A stretch of DNA of 64,000 nt, taken from Nitrosomonadales bacterium. GTDB taxonomy: Bacteria; Pseudomonadota; Gammaproteobacteria; Burkholderiales; Gallionellaceae. The stretch is taken from positions 1 to 64,000 of the forward strand of contig JACRME010000013.1 in NCBI GenBank assembly GCA_016235045.1, read 5' to 3'. The notes beneath the pieces were generated by a model that saw only the letters and a program-made list of their open reading frames with translations, was not told where the DNA came from and ran no database searches. Below, one piece after another: positions 38,399-48,369 of this stretch. How positions within the stretch are numbered: the stretch's first letter is position 1; each line of letters starts with the position of its first letter. The position numbers and the translations under genes are program-made.

Positions 38399-39112
38399 TT
38401 ACTCCAGGGTGGCTTCTTCGATGAGCACCTTGTAGGCATAGCCGGAACCGAAGTCCTTGTCCGTGCGGACCGTGCCTTTCACGGTCACCACGTCGCCCAC
38501 CCGGGTCTCGATCAGCGATGTCACCAGAATGTCGTTGGTCTCGTCGGCTGCGGAACCCGAGCCATCGCGCAAGTGGATCCAGTTCTTGCCCATGATGCCG
38601 GGGTTGTATTTCTCCACCCTGCCGCGAAGCAACACGGGCTTGTCCTTGAGCTCGGCTCTCCCGATGACGATCTCCGCCACCGTCCGCGCATTGGCGCCGC
38701 TGGCCCTGGCCACCGGCGCGTCGTTAATCGTCTCCAGCTTGCCGGTTGGAAGCAGCGGATATGCGGTACCCATGCCATGTCCAGCCGGTGCATTGGCTGC
38801 CGCACCGCCCAGGGTGCCGAACACGATCGTCGGGAATGTCCGCTTCATCGCCTTGCTCGCAAAGTTGCTCATCACCACCCCGTTTTCAACCGTGACGTCG
38901 CTGCCCTTCCTCACGGACGTCTTCATCACCGCAGCCCATAGTTCGCCGCTCTGGGTATTCAGGCGAAGGTAGGTGTAGCTATCGACGTTCCTGGCCTCGA
39001 GCACCTTGCCGGTCACGGAAACCTCGGGGGCGGCCGGTGCGGCGGCAGGCGTCTCCATTGCCCAGACAAGCGCCGAACAAAACATCATGCAAATCGCCAG
39101 CAATGCTTTCAT
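38399..39112 (-). CDS. Exported OB-fold (NrfJ-like) nucleic-acid/ligand-binding protein
   Basis: A 237-residue periplasmic protein with a signal peptide (LLAICMMFCSALVWA) and two copies of a short OB-like fold: VSVTGKVLEARNVDSYTYL with EVTVENGVV-type strands at the front, and VLLRGRVEKYNPGIMGKNWIHL...GDVVTVKGTVRTDKDFGSGY at the back. Similar proteins occur beside cytochrome genes, but none is here. The ATG at 39112 has AAGGAG upstream. Function unknown. Confidence 0.75.
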   Translation of the reverse strand: MKALLAICMMFCSALVWAMETPAAAPAAPEVSVTGKVLEARNVDSYTYLRLNTQSGELWAAVMKTSVRKGSDVTVENGVVMSNFASKAMKRTFPTIVFGTLGGAAANAPAGHGMGTAYPLLPTGKLETINDAPVARASGANARTVAEIVIGRAELKDKPVLLRGRVEKYNPGIMGKNWIHLRDGSGSAADETNDILVTSLIETRVGDVVTVKGTVRTDKDFGSGYAYKVLIEEATLE

Positions 39113-39225
39113 GTCTTGACTACTCCTTCTTATAAAGTGTGCAGAGTGTAGCAGGACGAAAATGTTTGGTCGCGCCGAGTTGGCGCAAGCGGGCGAAATT
39201 CCCTGCCGCTGACGCGGCTTTCGCT

Positions 39226-41877
39226 TCACCGCCTGATCGAATCCGCACGGTACAACCATCCGCGCCTCACCATCCATTTTTCGGTTTCGACGGCAAAAAA
39301 CACCACGCTGGACAAGACCAGGCACAGCGCAAGCTCCTGCAGGCTCAGCGCCTCGGTCTTGAAGACCGGGTTCAGTACCGGCAGATAGATCGTTGCCATC
39401 TGCAATGCAAAAGTCAGCAACACGGCATAAACCAGCAGTTGGTTGGAAAACAGCCCGACGCTGAACAGCGACTCCCTTTCGGTGCGAATGGCCAGCACAT
39501 GCCCCATTTGCGACAGCGTAAGGACGGTGAACACCATGGTCTGCCAGTGCGCCGATCCGCTCCGGATTGCCCAAGCCTGCGTCAGCAGGCAGACACCGCC
39601 CATCAGCAGGCCGACCCAGAGCATGTGTTGCCACATGCCGTGCGCAAAAATGCTCTCCTGCAGCGGGCGCGGCGGGCGGCGCATGATGCCGCGCTCGGCG
39701 GCCTCCGCCGTCAATGCCAGGCCGGGCAGGCCATCGGTTACCAGATTGATCCACAGGATATGGATGGGCAACAGCGGGATCGGCAAACCGAAAAACGGCG
39801 CCAGAAAGATCGTCCATATCTCCCCGGCATTGCTGGTCATGGTGTATTTGATGAACTTGCGGATGTTGTCGAAGATGCGGCGGCCCTGGCGCACCGCATG
39901 CACGATGGTGGCGAAGTTGTCGTCGAGCAAGATCATGTGGGCCGCCTCGCGCGCCACATCGGTGCCGCCCTTGCCCATGGCCACGCCGATGTCCGCCGCC
40001 TTGAGCGCGGGCGCATCGTTGACGCCGTCGCCCGTCATCGCCACCACCTCGCCACGTTCCTGCAATGCCCGCACGATCCCGATCTTCTGCGCCGGGTCGA
40101 CGCGCGCATACACCCTGACCCGCCCCACTTCGGCCTTGAAAGCTTCCCGATCCAGCCCTGCCAGTTCGATGCCCGTCATCACCCGGCCGTCGCCGTTATC
40201 GAGAATCCCGAGTTCGCGCGCGATTGCCCGCGCGGTCGCGGGATGGTCGCCGGTGATCATCACCGGCGTGATGCCGGCGGATTTGCACAGGGCAACGGAC
40301 TCCCGCGCTTCGCTGCGCGGCGGATCGATCAACCCGGCGAAACCGAGAAAAACCAGATCGCTTTCCAGTTGCCCGGGCTGTTCGCCTGCCGGCAAGTCCG
40401 GCCAGCGTCGGCAGGCAATCGCCAGCACGCGCAAGCCGTCGGCGGCCATTGCTTCCGCCTGCTGCAGCAATGCGGCACGGTCGATGTCCTGTTCGCCGCC
40501 GGACATCGACGCGCGCGCGCAGCAGGGTAATACCGATTCCGGCGAACCCTTGGTGTAGGCAACGATATCCGCAGCCCTGCCGTGAAAGGTGGTCATGCGT
40601 TTGCGTTCGGAATCGAACGGCAGTTCCTTCAGGCGCGGCGATTCCAGTTCCAGCGCGGCTTTGACGTAGCCTGCGAGTTGCGCTGCCTGCAGCAGGGCGG
40701 CCTCGGTCGGCTCGCCTTGCGCCTTGTTGCGGTGATCCATATACGCATCGTTGCTCAATGCCAGGGCGCGGAAAAAATCCGGCCACGGCACCGCCTGCTG
40801 CCCGCCCCGCAACGGGTCGCCCGATTGACCGCCTGCGTAAACGGCGGACACATGCATCTTGTTGCGGGTGAGCGTACCGGTTTTGTCCGAGCAGATGAAG
40901 GTGACCGAGCCCAGCGTCTCGACGGCGGGCAGGCGGCGGATCAGCGCATGCTGCTTCACCATCTTGCGCGCCCCCAATGCCAGCGAGATCGTCACCACCG
41001 CGGGCAGCGCCTCCGGAATGGCCGCCACCGCCAGGCTGACCGCCGTCATGAACATCAGCAGCGCCGGCTCGCCGCGCAGCATACCGACGGCAAACAGCAG
41101 CACGCAGATCGCGAGCACAGCCAGCGCCAGCCGCTGTCCAAAACGCGCCAGCCGTTTCTGCAGCGGCGTCCAGGGATCGTTGTCTTCGCCCAGCAGCGCG
41201 GCAATTTTGCCCAACTCGCTGCCCATGCCGGTCGCCACCACCACGCCGCGCGCCCGACCATAAGTAACGATGGTGCCTTTGTAGGCCAGGCATAACCTGT
41301 CGCCCAGAGGCACATCGACCGGGGACTGCGCCTGTGCCAGCTTTTCCGCGGCGACCGATTCCCCGGTCAGCGCGGATTCGTCGATCTTGAGCCGTGCCGC
41401 TTCGAGCAGGCGCAGATCGGCGGGCACCACATTTCCCGCCTCCAGCAACACCACATCGCCCGGTACCAGCCCGGCGGCGTCGACGGTTTCCTCCCGTCCG
41501 CCGCGCAACACGTGCGCGCTCGCCGCAGCCATGCGCTTGAGCGCAGCCATCGCGCGTTCCGCGCGGTATTCCTGCACGAAACCGATCACCGCATTCAGCA
41601 GCAGGATGACGACGATGGCCAGGGTATCTTTCACATCGCCGACGATGCCGGAAACGAGGGCGGCCGCGATCAGCACGACGATCATAAAATCGCTGAACTG
41701 ATCGAACAGCATGCGCCAGGGAGATCGCGCGCGTTTTTCCTGCAGGATATTGGGACCGAAACGCAACAGCCGGGCGGCGGCCTCGGCCGCGCTCAGACCG
41801 GATTGCGGACGGGTCTCCAGGCGCTGCGCAACCTCCTCGCCGCTCAGCGTGTGCCAGTTTTCGCCGCTAGCGGCCAT
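39226..41877 (-). CDS. P2A-type cation-transporting ATPase (Ca2+-ATPase/PMR1-like)
   Basis: An 883-residue inner-membrane pump. Visible in order: cation-ATPase N domain, TGES actuator loop (DESALTGESVA), the membrane motif VAAIPEALPAVV whose PEAL is typical of calcium pumps, the phosphorylation site CSDKTGTLT, nucleotide domain, hinge MTGDGVNDAPALKAADIGVAMG, and a C-terminal four-helix domain. Export of Ca2+ or Mn2+ is likely but not proven. I chose the ATG at 41877 (MAASGENWHTLSG); the frame stays open to 42075 without homology. It faces element D across 160 nt. Confidence 0.9.
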   Translation of the reverse strand: MAASGENWHTLSGEEVAQRLETRPQSGLSAAEAAARLLRFGPNILQEKRARSPWRMLFDQFSDFMIVVLIAAALVSGIVGDVKDTLAIVVILLLNAVIGFVQEYRAERAMAALKRMAAASAHVLRGGREETVDAAGLVPGDVVLLEAGNVVPADLRLLEAARLKIDESALTGESVAAEKLAQAQSPVDVPLGDRLCLAYKGTIVTYGRARGVVVATGMGSELGKIAALLGEDNDPWTPLQKRLARFGQRLALAVLAICVLLFAVGMLRGEPALLMFMTAVSLAVAAIPEALPAVVTISLALGARKMVKQHALIRRLPAVETLGSVTFICSDKTGTLTRNKMHVSAVYAGGQSGDPLRGGQQAVPWPDFFRALALSNDAYMDHRNKAQGEPTEAALLQAAQLAGYVKAALELESPRLKELPFDSERKRMTTFHGRAADIVAYTKGSPESVLPCCARASMSGGEQDIDRAALLQQAEAMAADGLRVLAIACRRWPDLPAGEQPGQLESDLVFLGFAGLIDPPRSEARESVALCKSAGITPVMITGDHPATARAIARELGILDNGDGRVMTGIELAGLDREAFKAEVGRVRVYARVDPAQKIGIVRALQERGEVVAMTGDGVNDAPALKAADIGVAMGKGGTDVAREAAHMILLDDNFATIVHAVRQGRRIFDNIRKFIKYTMTSNAGEIWTIFLAPFFGLPIPLLPIHILWINLVTDGLPGLALTAEAAERGIMRRPPRPLQESIFAHGMWQHMLWVGLLMGGVCLLTQAWAIRSGSAHWQTMVFTVLTLSQMGHVLAIRTERESLFSVGLFSNQLLVYAVLLTFALQMATIYLPVLNPVFKTEALSLQELALCLVLSSVVFFAVETEKWMVRRGWLYRADSIRR

Positions 41878-42037
41878 ACCGGAAAAGCATCCGGGAATCG
41901 GGAACTGCGGGCCTGTGCGGCATGATCGGCACTCTCCTGTGCAAGCAGCAATGGAAATACGCGGTAACGCAACAATCCGTCGTTGGAACATTCTACCTGC
42001 TTGGCCTGCTGCCGAATGCAAATCCACACCGGCATTG

Positions 42038-42100
42038 TTGACACCACCCGTGCAACTCCCTACAGTTCGCCGCACCTGCCGAACAGTTCGGGAGAATCAC
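42038..42100 (+). promoter_or_regulatory. Recurrent promoter element, copy D
   Basis: TTGACA (42038-42043), a 16-nt C-rich spacer and CTACAG (42060-42065), continuing AGTTCGCC as in copies B and C. The leader is only about 30 nt and lacks the structured part. GGGAG lies seven bases ahead of the ATG at 42101. Confidence 0.68.
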
Positions 42101-43279
42101 ATGAATTCCAGTCTCGTCCGACTCTCTTTTCGCTGCAGCAAACGGTCGCCGCGACACGCCTGGCTGATGCCGCTCCGGCTGCTTGCGCTCGGATTGCTCG
42201 TTTCCTGCGGCGGCGGTGGCGGGACAACCACGCCCGCACCGCAGATCGCAACACGCAGCTTCCTCATGGGCTTCACCCCGTGGCCGTGGGACGCAACCCA
42301 GGAAGCCGTGGACTGGACATACCAGACCATCATGTCCAAAGGCGATATCGTCTCGCACCATATTGAAGAAGGCGTGCCGTGGCCGGAAGCGCTCGCAGGC
42401 GCGCCGTTCCCGGCCAGCTACGCCAACCTGCTGGCCGAGCGCGCCGCCAGGACTCCCGCCGGCAAAAAGATTCTGCTGCAGATCAACCCGCTCGATATCG
42501 GACGCAACGCGCTGGCGCCCCTGCGCACCGATGCCGCGCTGAATGCCCCGTTGACCGCACCCTGGAACACCTACAGTTTCAACGCGCCCGAAGTCAAAAC
42601 GGCCTTCGCCAATTACGCGCTCGCCATGGTGGATGCGCTGCACCCCGACTATTTTCAGATCGGCATCGAGGTCAACCTGCTCAAGCGCAACAACCCGGCG
42701 GCATGGTCGCAATACGTCGAACTGCAGTGCCATACTTATAATGCGGTCAAGGCGGCCCATCCTGCGCTGCCGGTTTCCGTTTCGGTGTTCTCGGTTCCAT
42801 TCTTCCCCGAATGGTCCGCGGAAGACAACCTGCCCGACCAACTGGCAGCCCTCGGCGATGTCTCCGCCTGCAGCGACCTGATCGCGTTCTCGGTGCATCC
42901 CTTCGTCAGCGGCCTGCTCGCCGAAACTTTTCCGGCGGACTACTTCGAGCGCTTGTTCGCGCATGCCACCAAACCTGTCGCCATCACCGAAAGCAGCTAC
43001 CCGGCACAGCAATGGAGCCTGAACGGCCTGACCTGGAACGGCACGCAAGCCAAGCAGGCCGACTTCCTGAACAAGATGCTGACCGCCGCGCAGAGCCGCC
43101 AACTGAAATTCGTGATCTGGTACACGGTGCGCGACTACGACCAACTGTGGAGCGGCACGCTGGGCAGCGACGACCTCTCGCTGATCTGGCGCGACACCGG
43201 CCTCTACGATGAGACCGGCGCTGCGCGGGAAGCCATGACGACCTGGAACAGCACGCTGGACAAAACCTACCAGCCGTAA
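42101..43279 (+). CDS. TIM-barrel glycosidase-like lipoprotein
   Basis: A 392-residue secreted protein with a lipoprotein signal (LALGLLVSC) and a glycine tail after the cysteine. The body resembles glycoside hydrolase clan-A barrels (GH53-like): IGIEVNLLKRNN carries a possible acid/base Glu at a strand end and KPVAITESSYP a possible nucleophile Glu. I cannot assign a substrate. It is the first gene behind promoter copy D and is followed after 34 nt by the spanin pair, suggesting action on cell-envelope or matrix polymer. Confidence 0.72.
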   Translation: MNSSLVRLSFRCSKRSPRHAWLMPLRLLALGLLVSCGGGGGTTTPAPQIATRSFLMGFTPWPWDATQEAVDWTYQTIMSKGDIVSHHIEEGVPWPEALAGAPFPASYANLLAERAARTPAGKKILLQINPLDIGRNALAPLRTDAALNAPLTAPWNTYSFNAPEVKTAFANYALAMVDALHPDYFQIGIEVNLLKRNNPAAWSQYVELQCHTYNAVKAAHPALPVSVSVFSVPFFPEWSAEDNLPDQLAALGDVSACSDLIAFSVHPFVSGLLAETFPADYFERLFAHATKPVAITESSYPAQQWSLNGLTWNGTQAKQADFLNKMLTAAQSRQLKFVIWYTVRDYDQLWSGTLGSDDLSLIWRDTGLYDETGAAREAMTTWNSTLDKTYQP

Positions 43280-43313
43280 CGACCGAATCGAACCCTGAAC
43301 GCGGAGCGACCAA

Positions 43314-43832
43314 ATGAACAAATTCATACTGCTGCTGGTGCTGGTCTCCGGCTTCCTCTCCGGATACCTGATCGGCGACTACCGGGGCAAGGATGCGCGC
43401 GAGACGCTGCAGCGGGCGCTCGCAACCGGAAAGATGCTCGACGCCGACCGGGAGAACGCCATCACCCAGCTCCAGGTCGAACTGGACGGCATCAACGACA
43501 AGCACCGCCGCGAACTGGAAGCGATACGCAAACGCAACGCTTCCCAATCCGCCGACTGGCGGCGCGCCAGGGACAGGCTGGACGACAGAATCAAGCGCTC
43601 CGCCGCCCAACTCGCCGCTTCCGACGCCCGGATGCAAACCCTCGTCGCCCAACGCGATGCCGCCTCCGGCGCCGACAAGGCGCGACTCGATCAGGAAATC
43701 GGGCGTCTGCGCCGGGAACGCGACGACCTGCAGCGCGAGATCGATGGCAGCGCATGCCTGCAGGCACGCGTTCCGCCCAGCGTGGTGAATGCGCTGACCG
43801 AAGAAGCAAATGCGCCGGGGGACAAGCGATGA
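43314..43832 (+). CDS. Rz-like inner-membrane spanin (i-spanin)
   Basis: A 172-residue protein with an N-terminal signal-anchor helix (FILLLVLVSGFLSGYLI) and a long, highly charged periplasmic coiled coil (about 30-145). The C-terminal part, CLQARVPPSVVNAL, is like that of phage i-spanins. In phages this protein bridges to an outer-membrane lipoprotein and fuses the membranes at the end of lysis. Its gene overlaps the next by ATGA, just as Rz and Rz1 genes are coupled or nested. No phage genes are next to it. Confidence 0.7.
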   Translation: MNKFILLLVLVSGFLSGYLIGDYRGKDARETLQRALATGKMLDADRENAITQLQVELDGINDKHRRELEAIRKRNASQSADWRRARDRLDDRIKRSAAQLAASDARMQTLVAQRDAASGADKARLDQEIGRLRRERDDLQREIDGSACLQARVPPSVVNALTEEANAPGDKR

Positions 43833-44149
43833 AAACAACAAACCTGCAGTTCGCTTCGCTGTTACTGGGCAGCCTGCTTGTCGCCGGATGCAAAACGCTG
43901 CCCGTCGCCTCCCATGCCATCAATTGCGATGTCGGCAGGGAATTGCTGGCCGGCAAATGCGCGGCCCCCAGTCCGATCGCCGGCGACGCCACCTACGCGG
44001 CGCTGGTCGACGCCATGCAGGCCGACCGCAAGGCCCTGCAGGAATGCAGCATCGCCGCCGACACCCTGCGCGAAACCCTCAAGCGCTGCAACCGGGCGAC
44101 AGCAGAGTACAACAAGAAGGTCGATGCACTCGGCAACGCGAATTATTGA
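43829..44149 (+). CDS. Rz1-like outer-membrane spanin lipoprotein (o-spanin)
   Basis: A 106-residue lipoprotein (LLLGSLLVAGC) whose mature part has the layout seen in many phage o-spanins: CDVGRELLAGKC, then DATYAALVDAMQADRKALQEC and LKRCN. Coupled to the i-spanin gene by a 4-nt overlap, which strengthens both calls. With the endolysin and holin at 52.5-53.5 kb the window holds all components of a Gram-negative phage lysis system, split over two loci. Confidence 0.7.
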   Translation: MKTTNLQFASLLLGSLLVAGCKTLPVASHAINCDVGRELLAGKCAAPSPIAGDATYAALVDAMQADRKALQECSIAADTLRETLKRCNRATAEYNKKVDALGNANY

Positions 44150-44211
44150 TCCGGCACGGTGAAGTCTTGACTCAGTCGGACTAAACGGATGTCGCAAATC
44201 TAAAGTAACAA

Positions 44212-44288
44212 CTGTAGGAGCCCGGCTTGCCGGGCGATTTTCCGCATGAACTTTATCGCGCAACAAGTTGCGCTCCTACGGGCAGGCC
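44212..44288. repeat. REP-like double hairpin, copy 2
   Basis: The reverse complement of this block matches the unit at 9181-9250, with a short insertion (TCATG) between the two hairpins. It lies between the convergent spanin and MASE3-GGDEF-EAL genes and may act as a transcription barrier for both. Confidence 0.9.
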
Positions 44289-44361
44289 GGTTGTCATGAA
44301 GGAAGTTGGTGAAATATCCGGGTTATATAGGTATAAGTCCCGTATAGCGTGCAATACTACA

Positions 44362-47300
44362 CTAACTTTTCCTTGCGCCGACGAACGCGGCAAACTGCTC
44401 TGCAGCAAGCGGCTTGCTGTAGTAATAGCCTTGCACTTCGTCGCACCCCTGCTCGCGCAGGAACGCCAGTTGCTCGACCGTCTCGACGCCCTCGGCAATG
44501 GTTTTCAGGCCCAGCGTCTTCGCGATATTGATGACGGTACTGACTATGGCCTTGTCTTCCGGATCGGTGCTGATGTCGCGCACGAACGACTGGTCGATCT
44601 TGAGCTTGTACACCTTGAACTTCTTCAGGTAACTCAGCGACGAGTAGCCGGTGCCGAAATCGTCGATCGACATGCGGATGCCGCGTTCATGCAGGTTGTT
44701 CATCACCTCGATGGCAACTTGCGGCTCGTACATCGCCACCCCCTCCGTCAACTCCAGCTCCAGGTACTCGGGCGGCAGGTCCTCTTCCTCCAGGATGCGG
44801 GTAATCATGTCGGGCAGGTTGGCATGGCGGAACTGCACGGCGGACAGGTTCACCGCCATGATCATCGGTTCGATCCCGCCCGCCATCCATGCCTTCAACT
44901 GGCGCACGGCCTGCCGTATCACCCATTCGCCGATGGGCAGGATCATGCCGCTGTCTTCCGCAACCGGGATGAATTCCGACGGCGCCACCAAGCCCAGTTC
45001 CGGATGCTGCCAGCGCAGCAAGGCTTCCGTCCCGACGATCCTGCCGCCGTCTGCGGACAACTGCGGCTGGTAGACGATATGCAGTTGCTCGCGATCCAGC
45101 GCATGGCGCAGATCGTTGACCAACTGCAGGTTGCGCGCGGAGCGGGCCTGCATTTCCGCGGTGAAGAAGCGGTAGCAGTTGCGCCCTTCCTTCTTGGCGC
45201 GATACATGGCCGTATCGGCGCTTTTGGAGAGTTCCTCTAGATGTTCGCCGTCCTCCGGAAAAAGCGCGATGCCGATCGATGCGGTGAGGTTGAGGTCGTA
45301 TTGCTCGACTTGATAGGGTTGGGCGATGACCTCCAGCAATTTCTGCACGACCTGGGTAATCCCGCGTATCTCGGTATCGGGCAACATCACGACAAATTCG
45401 TCGCCGCCAAAGCGCGACACCACATCCACTTCGCGCAGCATCACCTGCAACCGCGCCGCCAACTGCACCAGCACGGCATCGCCGATGCTGTGGCCGAGCG
45501 TGTCGTTGATGTCCTTGAAGTGATCGAGGTCGATGAACATCAACGCGATATGCCTGTTGCCGCGCCTGGCCATGTTGATGGCGTATTGGAGGCGATCTTC
45601 CAGTTGGGCGCGATTGGGCAATCCGGTGAGCGCGTCGAAATGCGCCAGATAATAAATGCGCTCCTCGGCCAGCTTGCGTTCGGTAATATCCTGCGTCGTC
45701 GCCAGCAGGGTAACCGGGTTGCCTTCCGCATCGCGCTCCAGCTTGGCGCGCGCGCTTACCCAGCGGATATCCCCCCCGACCCGGATGCGGAACTCGGACT
45801 CGAAAACAGCACCCGCAATCGCATCCTGCAATGCTTTGCGCGCCTGCTCGCGGTCTTCGGGATGGATAATGGAAAAAATGCTTTCCAGGTCGGTCGTGCC
45901 GGGCTCGCCGATGCCGAACATGCGGTAGGATTCCGCCGATCCTTCTATCCTCCCGCTTGCCAGGTCGTAATTCCAGCTACCGACCTGCGCGATGGCCTGC
46001 GCAAAGCTGAGCTCGGCCTCCCTGTGCATCAGCGCGATCTCGGCCTGCTTGCGATCCGTGATGTCCTTGTAAATGCCGAGCACACCCGTAATTTCGCCCC
46101 GCGAATTCCGGAGCGGAACCTTGGAGGTGCTCAGCCAGATGTGTTCCCCGTCGGGCGTCGTCTGCGGTTCGTCGTAGAACGATTTCGGGATGCCAGATTC
46201 GATCACCCGCCGATCGTCGGCGCGGTACAGTTCCGCCTGCTCCTTCCAGCCCATCTGGAAATCGTCCTTCCCGATCACCTCGTCCGGATCGTCCATCCCC
46301 GCATCCCGCGCGAAGACGGGATTGCAGCCCAGGTAACGCAAATTCCTGTCCTTCCAGAAGATGCGCACCGGCGCCGCGTCGATAATGGTCTTAAGCAGAT
46401 TGGCGGACTCGGCCAGTGCTTCGACCGCCTGTTTGCGCAGCGTTTCGCGTTCGAAGTTGTGCAGCGCAAAATCGATGTCCATCGCCATCTCGATCAGCAA
46501 CTTGCGCGCGCGCTCGTCGAACGCATTGACCTCCTCGGCATACAGGCTGAAGGTACCGACCACTTCCCCGTTGAGGTGCAGCGGCAGCGCAGCCGACGCG
46601 CCCCAGCCGTACTTCGCCCCCTGCTCGTGCCACGCCGCGGTGGCTGGATCGTGCCGGAAATCCTGGCACCAGAACGGGTGGTTCTCGCGCAATGCAATGG
46701 CAGTCGGCCCGCGCAGGGCCGGGTCGTCCAGGTTCAGCGCCGTCTGCAAGACCTGCAGATATTCCACGCCGCTGCCGTACGAGGCAACCGGCCTGAGCAG
46801 TTTGCTGTGCTCGTCCACCATCCCGATCCAGGCCATTTTCATCCCGCCGTAGCCCACCACGTCGCGGCAAAGAATCGGCAGCAACTCGGCCAAACTGCCG
46901 CTGCGCACGATGGCCTCGTTGCACTGGCTCAGTGCGGCATAAAGCTGGGTCAGGCGCTGCACCTCGCGCTCGGCGTTCTTGCGTTCGGTGATGTCGCGCG
47001 ACAGGACGATGAAGCGGGCGCCCTGCCCGGGTTCGGTTTCCTTGCGCGCCACTGAAAGCTCGAACCATGTCTCGCCCTGCGCAAGCTGCAGCGCAAACTG
47101 CCGCCCCCTCGACCAGCCCGTATCGTGCGCCTCCCGCAGCGCCAGCATGACCATGCCGGACGCCTCCGCGGGCAACATCTCGCTCACCGTTTTGCCCAAA
47201 AACATTCCGGCCTGCGCCGCGTGGAGCTCCGTGTGCGGCGAATGGTAATCGCGGTAGCGCCCGTCCTGATCCAGCTCGAACAGCAGGTCGGGAATCGCAT

Positions 47301-48159
47301 CGAATGTCGCCTGCAGTTTGCCTTGCGATTCGCTCAACTGCCGGTACGGGTTTTCGACCGTGGTGACGAATATCGCCCGGTAAATGAACAGATAGGAAAC
47401 CGCCTTGTAGACATGGCCCAACAGGTTGTAGATGTCGGTCACATCCGCATACAGGGTAAACAGGAACTCGCTCATCGCCATCGAGCACATCGCGCCGAAC
47501 AACGCCGCCGCGTTGAACGGCAGCGCGTGACGCATGCGCCACCACAGCACCGAGGCGGCAGCCAGGCTGACGGCAATGACCGCGTATTCGGAATTGACCT
47601 TGAATGCGGTCAGCCCCTCGCCCGGCACGAATGTATGCGGCAGCAATTCGTCATGGAACAGGAGCAGCCAATGCGCGAGCGCAACCGCAACCAGACTCAT
47701 CGCGAGCAATACAAAGCGGGTCGCAGCAGAAGCAAACGGGCGCCAGGGTGTGATCGCGACCACAAAGAGCGCGACAGCAGCCAGCACACGTGCAACCAGC
47801 CAGAAGTTGATCGCCTTCTCGGGACTGCTAGCCGTCACGAATTCCGGCATCCCGGCGAAAGACAGGGTGTGCGTGAAATCGATCAGCGCCACCCCGATGA
47901 ATGCGCAGCCGAGCAGCACGATGTTGCCCGGCAGTTTCTCGCTATACGCGTTCCAGCTCACCGCGAACACCATCGCGGCAATCACGATGGAAATCGTTTC
48001 GAGCAGCATGTGCAGCGGCAGGTACCCCGCGATGCCGCGCGCCTCCGGCATCGCAGGCAGCAACCCCGCCACCAGCATGCCGAGCAACAGCATTGCCAAC
48101 ACGATGGCAGTGTTGAACATCGCACGGCTGTGACTGGGGTGTATCCTCAAAATAACCAT
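44362..48159 (-). CDS. MASE3-PAS-GAF-PAS-GGDEF-EAL sensory c-di-GMP protein
   Basis: From the ATG at 48159 about 1265 residues. A MASE3 membrane sensor of seven or eight helices (about 10-245; LPLHMLLETISIVIAAMVFAV and ALIDFTHTLSF are typical) is followed by PAS, GAF (about 400-550), two more PAS domains, GGDEF (intact GGDEF near 919) and EAL (EALLRW near 1046; DDFGTGYSSL and LKIDQSF intact). Both enzymatic domains look active. The frame opens 110 codons further upstream, but those residues lack membrane character. The start is weakly supported (no strong ribosome site). Divergent from the barrel-like gene at 48370. Confidence 0.9.
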   Translation of the reverse strand: MVILRIHPSHSRAMFNTAIVLAMLLLGMLVAGLLPAMPEARGIAGYLPLHMLLETISIVIAAMVFAVSWNAYSEKLPGNIVLLGCAFIGVALIDFTHTLSFAGMPEFVTASSPEKAINFWLVARVLAAVALFVVAITPWRPFASAATRFVLLAMSLVAVALAHWLLLFHDELLPHTFVPGEGLTAFKVNSEYAVIAVSLAAASVLWWRMRHALPFNAAALFGAMCSMAMSEFLFTLYADVTDIYNLLGHVYKAVSYLFIYRAIFVTTVENPYRQLSESQGKLQATFDAIPDLLFELDQDGRYRDYHSPHTELHAAQAGMFLGKTVSEMLPAEASGMVMLALREAHDTGWSRGRQFALQLAQGETWFELSVARKETEPGQGARFIVLSRDITERKNAEREVQRLTQLYAALSQCNEAIVRSGSLAELLPILCRDVVGYGGMKMAWIGMVDEHSKLLRPVASYGSGVEYLQVLQTALNLDDPALRGPTAIALRENHPFWCQDFRHDPATAAWHEQGAKYGWGASAALPLHLNGEVVGTFSLYAEEVNAFDERARKLLIEMAMDIDFALHNFERETLRKQAVEALAESANLLKTIIDAAPVRIFWKDRNLRYLGCNPVFARDAGMDDPDEVIGKDDFQMGWKEQAELYRADDRRVIESGIPKSFYDEPQTTPDGEHIWLSTSKVPLRNSRGEITGVLGIYKDITDRKQAEIALMHREAELSFAQAIAQVGSWNYDLASGRIEGSAESYRMFGIGEPGTTDLESIFSIIHPEDREQARKALQDAIAGAVFESEFRIRVGGDIRWVSARAKLERDAEGNPVTLLATTQDITERKLAEERIYYLAHFDALTGLPNRAQLEDRLQYAINMARRGNRHIALMFIDLDHFKDINDTLGHSIGDAVLVQLAARLQVMLREVDVVSRFGGDEFVVMLPDTEIRGITQVVQKLLEVIAQPYQVEQYDLNLTASIGIALFPEDGEHLEELSKSADTAMYRAKKEGRNCYRFFTAEMQARSARNLQLVNDLRHALDREQLHIVYQPQLSADGGRIVGTEALLRWQHPELGLVAPSEFIPVAEDSGMILPIGEWVIRQAVRQLKAWMAGGIEPMIMAVNLSAVQFRHANLPDMITRILEEEDLPPEYLELELTEGVAMYEPQVAIEVMNNLHERGIRMSIDDFGTGYSSLSYLKKFKVYKLKIDQSFVRDISTDPEDKAIVSTVINIAKTLGLKTIAEGVETVEQLAFLREQGCDEVQGYYYSKPLAAEQFAAFVGARKS

Positions 48160-48369
48160 TCCGGTTGGTTGCAATCCTGATGTTGCGCCGCCACCCGAAG
48201 CATAGCATTGCCGCCCGGACGCTTGCATCAATTGCCCATTCGGTTTTAAGGGGAAGCATCCCGACGGTCGTTTTTGCCTTCGGGGCCGCCCTGGGTTAAC
48301 CTCGGGGAAACCTGTCGCCAGCGCCTCAAGGGCGACGCCCCGCATCGAACCAAACGGAGGCCCTGCAAC

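Noticed and set aside
42101-44149. A resident prophage around the spanin genes
   Set aside because: No integrase, att repeats, structural or replication genes are visible on either side; the neighbours are chromosomal genes.
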